Shown: positions 1 through 6,407 of the stretch, one piece after another | Layout: each line of letters opens with the position of its first letter | Position numbering within the stretch: the stretch's first letter is position 1 | NCBI GenBank assembly: GCA_016125215.1 | Contig: WGMF01000013.1 | Location: forward strand, 1 to 64,000 | Source: Phycisphaera sp. | Lineage (GTDB): Bacteria; Planctomycetota; Phycisphaerae; Phycisphaerales; Phycisphaeraceae | DNA length: 64,000 nucleotides | Reading direction: 5' to 3' | Notes under the pieces: generated by a model | Seen by the model: the letters and a program-made list of their open reading frames with translations, nothing else | Told to the model about the DNA's origin: nothing | The model's database searches: none | Translations under genes and position numbers: made by a program

Positions 1-57
1 CTGTTTTATTGTGTATGAAACATATCCATCTATGGTTTTATACTATCGACGACAAAA

Positions 58-250
58 ACTGATAGGAAATTTGATTCCAGGCGGGTCGGGATCAGGGGCT
101 TGGGGGGTGAACTGATAGGAAATTACTGATAGGAAATTTGATTCCAGGCGGGTCGGGATCAGGGGCTTGGGGGGTGAACTGATAGGAAATTACTGATAGG
201 AAATTTGATTCCAGGCGGGTCGGGATCAGGGGCTTGGGGGGTGAGGGGTT
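58..250 (+). repeat. 67-bp tandem array of the 60-bp junction repeat
   Basis: Three units start at 58, 125 and 192, giving an exact 67-bp period. Each unit carries ACTGATAGGAAATTTGATTC near its start and GGGGCTTGGGGGGTGA near its end. Between units there is a 14-bp partial copy (ACTGATAGGAAATT). The third unit runs on into GGGGTTA, and a glycosidase fragment starts at that point. Single copies recur at 1928, 2845 and 4742. The perfect period could be a real tandem expansion or a graph artefact at a contig end. Confidence 0.9.
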
Positions 251-1149
251 ACGCCACGGGAGATGGACAGTATGCGGACGTGATGGAGCGGGCGTTGTAC
301 AACGGAGTCATCAGCGGCGTGTCGCTCAGCGGCGATCGGTTCTACTACGACAATTACCTTGCTTCATGTCCACCGTATCACAAGTTCGCCCATCGCCGCA
401 GTGCCGACCGGCAGGAGTGGTTTGATTGCTCATGCTGCCCGACAAACATCGCGCGCCTGCTGGCATCGCTGGGTCAGTATGTATACTCGGCGAGTTCGCG
501 CGAATTGCGTATCAATCTGTTTGCGTCGAACACGTTCACCGGGGAACTGGCAGGCACACCGGTCACGGTGAAACAAACGACCGAGTATCCGTGGCAGGAG
601 AAGGTTCGCATCGTCGTCACGCCGGAACAGGCGGCAACCTTCACGTTGGCCGTGCGCATTCCCGGCTGGTGTCGTGGAGCACGGATAAGGCTCAACGGCA
701 AGTCGGTGCCGCTTGGCCCGATCACGAAGAAGGGTTACGCCTCGCTTCGCCGCACATGGTCGCCCGGTGACAGGATCGAGTTAGTGCTGCCGATGCCGGT
801 CGAACGCATCGAAGCGCATCCGAGCGTGCGTCACGATGTTGGCAAGCTCGCCCTGCAACGGGGCCCGGTGGTGTATTGCCTGGAAGAAGTGGACAACGGC
901 AAGGACCTGGCTGCCCTCGCGCTTCCCGCTGATGCGAAACTGACCGCAAAGTACGAATCCAATCTTCTCGGCGGCGTGACCACCATCACCGCCAACGCGC
1001 AGCGCCTTGACACGGCCAACTGGAAAAGCGACCTCTATCGCCCCGCCGGTTCAACCCGCTCGCGCCGTGTGCCGATAAAAGCTGTACCGTATTGCGTCTG
1101 GGCCAACCGCAAGCCCGGCGAGATGGTCGTGTGGGTGCGGCAAGCATAG
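250..1149 (+). pseudogene. GH127-type beta-L-arabinofuranosidase, C-terminal fragment
   Basis: About 300 residues of the C-terminal half of a GH127 (former DUF1680) glycosidase. The family's Cys-rich motif is visible as WFDCSCCPTNIARLLASL, which carries the Zn-binding/nucleophile cysteines in characterised GH127 enzymes. It is followed by the beta-rich C-terminal domain, including RIPGWC and LQRGPVVYCLEE. The similarity to the family begins at YATGDGQYADV, exactly where the upstream repeat ends. Roughly the N-terminal half of the (alpha/alpha)6 barrel of a normal ~620-residue enzyme is therefore missing. An open frame continues into the repeat (from 205), but that part is repeat sequence. I infer a gene cut by recombination at the repeat. 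It is unlikely to make an active enzyme. Confidence 0.85.
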
Positions 1150-1173
1150 TGCGTCGACGGAGTGTGATGGTTG

Positions 1174-1908
1174 ATGAATGCCTACTCCCTTCACCCTTCG
1201 GCTCCTCCCAAATCAGACTGCATCTTCATCGGGCGTCTGGCACACGCGAACGAACAGGCTGTGTATACCGGCAGCTTCAACCGGTATCGCGTGCGTTTGA
1301 CGGCTGACATGCTGTGGTGCAGCGAAGAACTGTACATCCCGCTGGCTAACATCGAGTCCACGCAGATCATCCGCAAAGGATGGCTGATTCGTCGGCACGC
1401 GTTGGAAATCGTGTATCGTGATCCCGTCTCGCGCTTCCGCAGTGCGCTGTATCTGTGTCACATCTCACCTCTGGGCACGTATCAAAAGAAGAGGCTTGAG
1501 AAGCTGGAGCAGTTGATCACGCAACAGCGTCAGCAGATCATCGCTGTGCCCGGACGTGATCCGAGCCACGAAATCATCATGCCACACGTGTGCGAAGTGT
1601 GCGGTAGCAGAGATGCTTACCTGGTGCACTACGTCTACATGATTGGTGCGGTGGCTTTCTGGTATCGCGCGCAACGCCAGCGTGTGCACTGCCCCAAACA
1701 CATGCTGGTGGAAGGCCTGTGCGCCTATGCCATCACCGCACTAACAGGTTGGCTGGGCTTGAGCGTGATCGTGTGGCCGATCACTCTGATCCAGAACGCC
1801 CGCACACTGCGCCCGGCCATGGGACGTATCGCCTACGCGTTACCCATTCCACCACTCGCCGGCGCAGTGTTCCTGCTCGGCCTGCTGTTCAAATGGTGGT
1901 CGCTGTGA
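1174..1908 (+). CDS. membrane protein with zinc-ribbon-like motif, unknown function
   Basis: About 244 residues, not recognised. The N-terminal ~125 residues look like a compact domain with a PH-like rhythm of strands, including LYIPLANIESTQIIRKGWLIRR, a pattern seen in membrane-anchored PH-like proteins. A CEVCG motif and a later HCPKH (residues ~135-175) could bind a metal. Two hydrophobic stretches close the protein (roughly 188-208 and 220-243), so it probably sits in the membrane with the N-terminal domain in the cytoplasm. The ATG at 1174 is preferred over the TTG just before it. It follows the GH127 fragment by only 25 bases and ends 19 bases before a copy of the junction repeat. Function is not assigned. 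Confidence 0.65.
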   Translation: MNAYSLHPSAPPKSDCIFIGRLAHANEQAVYTGSFNRYRVRLTADMLWCSEELYIPLANIESTQIIRKGWLIRRHALEIVYRDPVSRFRSALYLCHISPLGTYQKKRLEKLEQLITQQRQQIIAVPGRDPSHEIIMPHVCEVCGSRDAYLVHYVYMIGAVAFWYRAQRQRVHCPKHMLVEGLCAYAITALTGWLGLSVIVWPITLIQNARTLRPAMGRIAYALPIPPLAGAVFLLGLLFKWWSL

Positions 1909-1927
1909 CGGCTCGGGGCATCAACTG

Positions 1928-1987
1928 AACTGATAGGAAATTTGATTCCAGGCGGGCCTGGATCGGGGGCTTGGGGGGTGAGGGGTT
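1928..1987 (+). repeat. 60-bp junction repeat, copy 2
   Basis: Same sequence as the array at 58-250 with a few substitutions (GGGCCTGGATCGGGGG in the centre) and the same AGGGGTT right end. It is oriented like the first array and opposite to the copies at 2845 and 4742. Confidence 0.9.
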
Positions 1988-2045
1988 GACGAGCCCGGCC
2001 GGGACGAGGACATACCGTTCTGAACCTGCCCGATTGGCCGCTCGA

Positions 2046-2073
2046 TTGACCGCCGGCGCAGGCAACGTAGAAT
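2046..2073 (+). promoter_or_regulatory. sigma-70-type promoter of tRNA-Glu
   Basis: TTGACC at 2046-2051 and TAGAAT at 2068-2073 are separated by 16 bases, close to the housekeeping consensus. The -10 box ends 43 bases before the tRNA, a sensible distance for a stable-RNA transcription start. Confidence 0.55.
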
Positions 2074-2116
2074 ACGCCTACTGTGTGGATGCCCTCGGGT
2101 ATCCACGATACGCCAC

Positions 2117-2189
2117 GCCCCCTTCGTCTAGTGGCCCAGGACAGCAGATTCTCAGTCTGCATACAGGGGTTCGACTCCCCTAGGGGGTA
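2117..2189 (+). tRNA. tRNA-Glu (anticodon CUC)
   Basis: A complete cloverleaf can be folded. The acceptor stem is GCCCCCT with AGGGGGT (one G-T pair). The D arm is closed by GTC/GAC. The anticodon stem is GCAGA/TCTGC around loop TTCTCAG, giving anticodon CTC. A four-base variable region is followed by T stem AGGGG/CCCCT with loop TTCGACT, and the discriminator base is A. CCA is not encoded. It lies between two inverted copies of the junction repeat. tRNA genes are common integration targets, which fits the debris around it. Confidence 0.93.
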
Positions 2190-2330
2190 TTCTTTCCGGC
2201 TTACGCTTCACTTCTCGCCAACAAGTCACTTTAAAAGTAACCGGTAAAGCAGCGTTAACGAAGCGGCAACCCTCGACGCCTGAAAACGCAGGGCGACTTT
2301 GATCGATCGCGTTTGCCAGCCGTCCCGCCA

Positions 2331-2642
2331 CTGGGCTACAACTGTGGAGGCACCATGAAGAGCGTCGCCTTCATCGAAGCCCGTCAAGGCCAAGTCGTCC
2401 GTCAGATTCTCGAACACTGCGGCCTGTGGCAAGACCCACCCCCGCCAAACGCCAATGCCCCGCCGCGGTCGCCGCCGCGTCCCCATCGGCGTTCCCGGCG
2501 TTCAGGGGCCACGGCACCGACGTGTGCGCTGCCCGAGGCCGATGCCGGTGTGAGTTACGAGGTCGATCCTGAATACCTCGAACACGCCCACCGCGAGGCC
2601 CTCGGCGAGCAGGACCAGCCCGAATTGCCATGGGACGCCTGA
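2331..2642 (+). pseudogene. IS91-type (Y2) transposase, C-terminal remnant
   Basis: The frame encodes the last ~100 residues of a planctomycete/proteobacterial IS91-family transposase: a degenerate zinc motif (CGGTM where the family has CPxCGGxM), then KSVAFIEARQGQVVRQILEH, CGLW, a Pro/Arg-rich linker and the acidic end ELPWDA. No upstream catalytic HUH or tyrosine part is present. The reading frame upstream of 2331 lacks family similarity, so this is a 5'-deleted relic. The TTG at 2313 opens a longer frame, but nothing suggests it is translated. Confidence 0.75.
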
Positions 2643-2674
2643 ACCCAAACCCAGCTAGCTTGGCTAGTTTCGTC

Positions 2675-2703
2675 TTGACCAAGGCGGAACCGGGTGTTAT
2701 ATA
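2675..2703 (+). promoter_or_regulatory. promoter-like site at the IS91 remnant end
   Basis: TTGACC (2675-2680) and TATATA (2698-2703) are spaced by 17 bases, a near-consensus sigma-70 pair. No gene follows for ~400 bases, the next intact one being the fucosidase at 3127. It may be an outward promoter of the dead element. Activity is not shown. Confidence 0.35.
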
Positions 2704-2844
2704 GTCTGCATGCAGTTTGGGGGCGTTCCCCGAGCAAGAACACCGGTTCCATCGGACCGAAATGGAGGGTTCGGATGGTGAACGGGGCGAATCGCATGCC
2801 AATTCCGAGGGCGGGCAAAGCTCGTAGTTTCCCCCTCTCCCCTT

Positions 2845-2904
2845 AACCCCTCACCCCCCAAGCCCCCGATCCCGGCCCGCTTGGAATCAAATTTCCTATC
2901 AGTT
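2845..2904 (-). repeat. 60-bp junction repeat, copy 3 (inverted)
   Basis: Reverse complement of the copy at 1928, starting AACCCCTCACC and ending CCTATCAGTT. With the 1928 copy it brackets the tRNA and IS91 remnant as an inverted pair. Confidence 0.9.
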
Positions 2905-3064
2905 GGGCTTGCTCACGCCCAAGCAATATGCCAAACAACTCGCCGCAGGCACTGGCTCTGGTCGGACTAAGCCCTCCCTCCGCCAGCGCCCGCACCTAAC
3001 CACCGAACCACAACAACGAAAAACCCATCAACCGCTGGGAATCCTCTCACAGCAAGTGGACTGA
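2903..3064 (+). pseudogene. IS3-type OrfB transposase, extreme C-terminal remnant
   Basis: A 53-codon frame ending in TGA reads LGLLTPKQYAKQLA, then GSGRTKPSLRQRPH. This resembles the tail of IS3-group integrases, where a HxxLGYLTPxEYA motif closes the rve domain and a short basic tail follows. It starts at the very end of the junction repeat and has no start codon or catalytic residues. Assignment rests on the LTPxxYA pattern and the tail composition only. Confidence 0.5.
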
Positions 3065-3082
3065 AAAGGTCGGCTCAGGCAG

Positions 3083-3101
3083 ATTTGGATGGAAATGTCC
3101 G
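3083..3101 (+). repeat. 19-bp direct repeat, left copy
   Basis: ATTTGGATGGAAATGTCCG, matching 18 of 19 bases at 4721-4739. The two copies flank the GH29 fucosidase. The left one lies in its leader and the right one encodes its last residues. Confidence 0.85.
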
Positions 3102-3126
3102 CAAAGAGAAAAAAAGGGGAAGTAGC

Positions 3127-4743
3127 ATGAATATTTTAAAACAAACGACAGCGACCTTTGCGATCTGTTTTTCAGCGGCCTCGCTGCAGGCTGCAACGCC
3201 GGAAAAACAAGTTGGGTCGACAAAACAGGCCCCTTCGGCTTCCGAGCGGTATGACGGCAGTTGGGAATCGCTGCAGCAGATGCCGGTTCCGGCGTGGTTC
3301 GACGACGGCAAGATCGGCATCTTCATCCATTGGGGGCCGTACAGTGTGATCGGCTACCGCAAGGGCGGTCGCGGCTACTCCGAACATGTTCCGAAGTTGA
3401 TCTATGAGGAGCCGGAGCACTACTATCCCTACATGAAGGAGCGCTGGGGAGCCGCGCCGCCGGAGTTCGGCTACAAAGACATCATTCCCGAGTTTAAGGC
3501 CGAAAACTGGGATCCCGATGCGTGGGCGAAGCTGTTCAAGGAAGTCGGGGCACACTATGTAGTGATGACGGCCGAGCATCACGACGGCTGGGCCAACTGG
3601 GATTCGGATCTGACGCCATGGAACGCCATGGACAAGGGCCCCAAACGTGATCTGGTTGGTGATCTCGGGAAGGCTCTCAAAAAGCAAGGCCTCAAATATG
3701 CGCCGTCTTATCACCGCGAGCGTCATCAGTCTTTCTTTGCCAAAGAAAAGTTCGTGGTGAACGCTGAGCCACGGGACGATATCGCGGAGGAGATTAAGCG
3801 CGTTCCGGAAGCGGCGTCTCTCTATGGACCGTTTGGAACGACAAAGGAGTATGTCGACAGCTACGTTGCCCGCTGGAAGGAAATCCAGACCAAGTATCAG
3901 CCCGATTTTTTGTGGATCGACGATATTCCGATCTGGACGCGGGATGGAAACAATGTGCTGGCCGGAAAAGCAAAGCCGGAAGTGCAATATTTCTATGACC
4001 AGTGCCGGATGATGATTACCGACTTTATGAACGACGGCGCGGCCCGGGGCGCGGAGGTTTATCTCAACAACAAGGGCAAAAACCGCAACTGGCCGGACGG
4101 CGTGGGCTGTCTGGAAAAAGATAACCTGAAGCTAGAGGTGATCGGTCCGAAGTGGCAGAGCTGCACCACCTTCGGTTCCTCGTACGGCTATCTGGAGGGT
4201 GACCGCTATAAAACGATTGAAAGCGTGATCCATGAAATGGTTGAAGTGATTAGCCGGAACGGAAACTTTCTGGTCAACATTGGCCCGAAAGCAGACGGGA
4301 CGATTCCGGAGCCGCAGGTGGAACGCCTGCACGCCATGGGTGAGTGGTTGAAAATTAACGGCGACGCGATTTACGGCTCCCGCTATTGGAAGGAGTGCGG
4401 CCAGCCGAATGAGCACCTCGCTTTTACCACGAATGGTAAAAGACTGTATGCGATCAAGCTGCAGAAGCCGGTGGCTCCCTTCACGATTACCGGAACGGCC
4501 GGCTGGAGTGCAGATGAAATTAAAGGGATTCGCCTGCTTGGCTCCAATGCGAAGGTGGCGTGGGAAATGACCGCGCAGGGTGTGCAGATCACTCCGCCCT
4601 CCGATTTGGGCGCCAGTCAATATGCCTGGTCGTTCGAGATTGGAACCACCAAAGAGCAGCATCATCCCAACGTGATCGTCCGAGATGCATCTGCAGCGCT
4701 CACAGGTACGAAGGAAGTGGATCTGGATGGAAATGTCCGTTAA
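3127..4743 (+). CDS. secreted GH29 alpha-L-fucosidase
   Basis: About 538 residues starting at the ATG that follows an AGGGGAAG ribosome site. A TTG at 3085 would only add a basic non-signal leader. An N-terminal signal peptide (MNILKQTTATFAICFSAASL, cleavage after QA) sends it to the periplasm. GH29 hallmarks are present: WFDDGKIGIFIHWGPYSV near residue 60, TAEHHDGW near 155, and the nucleophile aspartate in FLWIDDIP near 265. A C-terminal beta domain follows. It should release alpha-linked L-fucose from oligosaccharides. The gene is visibly richer in A/T and AAA/GAA codons than its neighbours. Its last codons come from a 19-bp direct repeat, and its stop TAA is the first base triplet of the abutting junction repeat, so the natural C-terminus may have been longer. 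Transfer is likely. Confidence 0.93.
   Translation: MNILKQTTATFAICFSAASLQAATPEKQVGSTKQAPSASERYDGSWESLQQMPVPAWFDDGKIGIFIHWGPYSVIGYRKGGRGYSEHVPKLIYEEPEHYYPYMKERWGAAPPEFGYKDIIPEFKAENWDPDAWAKLFKEVGAHYVVMTAEHHDGWANWDSDLTPWNAMDKGPKRDLVGDLGKALKKQGLKYAPSYHRERHQSFFAKEKFVVNAEPRDDIAEEIKRVPEAASLYGPFGTTKEYVDSYVARWKEIQTKYQPDFLWIDDIPIWTRDGNNVLAGKAKPEVQYFYDQCRMMITDFMNDGAARGAEVYLNNKGKNRNWPDGVGCLEKDNLKLEVIGPKWQSCTTFGSSYGYLEGDRYKTIESVIHEMVEVISRNGNFLVNIGPKADGTIPEPQVERLHAMGEWLKINGDAIYGSRYWKECGQPNEHLAFTTNGKRLYAIKLQKPVAPFTITGTAGWSADEIKGIRLLGSNAKVAWEMTAQGVQITPPSDLGASQYAWSFEIGTTKEQHHPNVIVRDASAALTGTKEVDLDGNVR
4721..4739 (+). repeat. 19-bp direct repeat, right copy
   Basis: ATCTGGATGGAAATGTCCG, one mismatch from the copy at 3083. 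It is coding (DLDGNVR) at the end of the fucosidase and touches the next junction repeat. Confidence 0.85.
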
Positions 4744-4802
4744 CCCCTCACCCCCTCAAGCCCTCGATCCCGGCCCGCCTGGAATCAAATTTCCTATCAG
4801 TT
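4742..4802 (-). repeat. 60-bp junction repeat, copy 4 (inverted)
   Basis: Same orientation as copy 3, with one extra base (CCCCCTCAAG). It supplies the stop codon of the fucosidase on its left and abuts an ABC-permease sliver on its right. Confidence 0.9.
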
Positions 4803-4875
4803 CATCGGCATCTGCTTCACGTTCATCCTCGGTATGACTATCGGCGGCATCTCCGGCTACGTCGGCGGCCGCTGA
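4801..4875 (+). pseudogene. OppC/DppC-type ABC permease sliver
   Basis: Twenty-four codons then TGA: ...CFTFILGMTIGGISGYVGGR. The pattern FxLGxxxGxxSGYxGG is the second membrane segment and following loop of OppC-family dipeptide/oligopeptide permeases. The fragment begins at the junction repeat and ends at the terminal inverted repeat of the insertion sequence. Nothing else of the gene is in the window. Confidence 0.6.
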
Positions 4876-4961
4876 TGTGGTCCAAATGCCGGCATCCTGG
4901 AAACCACCCCCCCTTCCGGCCCCGGTCCACAATGTCGGACACTGCCCATTTTATCCTTAAA

Positions 4962-6071
4962 TCATGCGGCTTTTCTCTCGTAATGGTTCAACAACCCGCC
5001 CAGCAACGCGTGCCGGTGGACGGCTCCGACTTCATTGGTCGGTGGCGGCGATTCGGTCGCTCGGATGGGGATTGGATCGTGACTCATGGTCAGCGGAATG
5101 TTGCCTTTCCCTTGGTGTGGCCGCAGTCGATTGTAATAGTCCGAGTAGGTTTGCACGATGTGGTCGAAGTGCCGCAGGCCAAAGCAGACGAAGTGGTTCA
5201 GGCACTCACGCTTGAGCGCGCCGATCCACGACTCCGCGTAGCAGTTGGCGATCGGGGCCAGGAACGGGGTCTTCACGATGTCGACACGGTTGGCCTTGAG
5301 GACTCGGTCGAACGACTCGGTGAACTTGGTGTCGTGGTCGTGGATCAGGTGAGTGGCTTCGACCCCCTCGTCCTCGAGCCACATGGTGACGTTCCGAGCC
5401 TGCTGCTTAACCCACTCTTCCGTCGGGTGGTAGGTGCTTGGGCTGGTAAAGACCTTGCGACTACCCAGGTGGATGAACACCAACCCGAAGGCCAGGCGCT
5501 TACCGAGTGGCGTCCAGATATTTTTGCAGAAGAAGTCGCAGGCCACCATCGTGTTGATGTGGGTATCGACGAACAGCCGCCACGGCGTGGTCACGCCCTT
5601 GGGCGCTTGCCGATCCGGGTCGGGCAGCAACCCTTCGTCGACCAAGACCCTTCGAACAGTGCTTCGGCTCTGAATGAGGGCAAGCTTACGCAGTTCGCCG
5701 ACGATCCGACGCACGCCCCAACCGGTGTTCTCGTGGGCCAGGCGGAGAATCAAGGCCTTGAGCGAAGCAGACATTCTGCGTGGGCGACCCACCCGCTTGG
5801 ACGATTGGCCGGCCAATTGGTCACGCACCCACCGTCGGTAGGTGTTGACACCGACGATCCCGATGAGATCATCTACCCGATGCCCCAGCGAAGCACCGAG
5901 CCTGAGCAACCGCGACCGTTCTTCCGGCGTAAGAATCACCCGGTTGCCCGGCATACGCTGCCGCAGCAGTTCGACCTGAGCCTTGAGGAAGCGAATCCGA
6001 TCGTCCCGTCGTGCCGACCAGGCCTCCGCGAGCAGCTCGAACAGCACCATCACCCAGCTTGGAATCGCCAT
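4962..6071 (-). CDS. IS3/IS481-like DDE transposase (rve integrase)
   Basis: About 369 residues, apparently intact. The N-terminus (MAIPSWVMVLFELLAEAWSA) starts a helical segment, followed by a helix-turn-helix part with VGRPRR and GWGVRRIVGELRKL. The rve catalytic domain begins near MVACDFFCKNIW, giving the first Asp. HDHDTKFT supplies the second Asp, and CYAESWIGALKREC with HYERKAA at the end completes the planctomycete-type integrase, the Glu lying in AESW. The ATG at 6071 is chosen because family members start with a MxIPSWVM sequence. The frame is open 6 codons further. It catalyses cut/join of its own element on chromosomal DNA. Confidence 0.88.
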   Translation of the reverse strand: MAIPSWVMVLFELLAEAWSARRDDRIRFLKAQVELLRQRMPGNRVILTPEERSRLLRLGASLGHRVDDLIGIVGVNTYRRWVRDQLAGQSSKRVGRPRRMSASLKALILRLAHENTGWGVRRIVGELRKLALIQSRSTVRRVLVDEGLLPDPDRQAPKGVTTPWRLFVDTHINTMVACDFFCKNIWTPLGKRLAFGLVFIHLGSRKVFTSPSTYHPTEEWVKQQARNVTMWLEDEGVEATHLIHDHDTKFTESFDRVLKANRVDIVKTPFLAPIANCYAESWIGALKRECLNHFVCFGLRHFDHIVQTYSDYYNRLRPHQGKGNIPLTMSHDPIPIRATESPPPTNEVGAVHRHALLGGLLNHYERKAA

Positions 6072-6131
6072 CACGCCCTCCGGCCCCAAAGTCGTAAATC
6101 CAGTTCCGGCAACGGACCGACATTATGGACC

Positions 6132-6396
6132 ACCCCCGGAAGGTTGCCAAACGACACTGATACGACAACCCCCACGGCTATCACCGTCGATCGGGTGCTC
6201 TGGACCATAACCAGTAGGTTGTCTGGCCCAACCCGCAGGTGCCCAAAGGCGTGTCGACCAAGATCTGATCGTCGCCAGGCATCATCATGTTAAAAATACG
6301 TTGATCCGCGAAAATCTGCGGATAATCAGGCAAAATCAAATCTCAACTCACCGGGCCAGCACCACAAAAAAAGCATACCGGCCTTTTCGAAGAGGG
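6132..6396. other. non-coding stretch between IS inner and outer ends
   Basis: No gene can be supported here. One short minus-strand frame (about 6205-6290) reads MMPGDDQILVDTPLG and may be another sliver of a broken gene, not identified. The part from 6290 to 6396 is A/T-richer than the surroundings. Confidence 0.4.
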
Positions 6397-6407
6397 TTTG
6401 GACCACA

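Larger units (their letters stand above)
4876..6407 (-). mobile_element. insertion sequence with rve transposase and two nested inverted-repeat pairs
   Basis: Outer ends are an 11-bp perfect inverted repeat, TGTGGTCCAAA at 4876-4886 and its complement at 6397-6407. An inner pair matches 14 of 15 bases: GGTCCACAATGTCGG at 4924-4938 and its complement at 6117-6131. Similarity extends a further ~12 bases outward (GGAAGG). The inner pair closely brackets the transposase gene and probably marks the functional ~1.2-kb element. The outer pair lies exactly at the points where two different genes are cut. No target duplication is visible: the flanks read CGCTGA on the left and CTACCC on the right. Confidence 0.6.

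Noticed and set aside
58-250. Short regular array as a CRISPR
   Set aside because: The units are contiguous repeats with a constant 14-bp partial copy between them; there are no unique spacers and no cas genes.
58-4802. The 60-bp repeats as integron attC sites separating gene cassettes
   Set aside because: The copies lack the paired RYYYAAC/GTTRRRY core sites and the imperfect palindrome of attC, occur in both orientations, and no integrase gene is present.
4560-6293. Long plus-strand open frame over the insertion sequence
   Set aside because: It runs antisense to the transposase, which has full family motifs. The plus-strand product has none.
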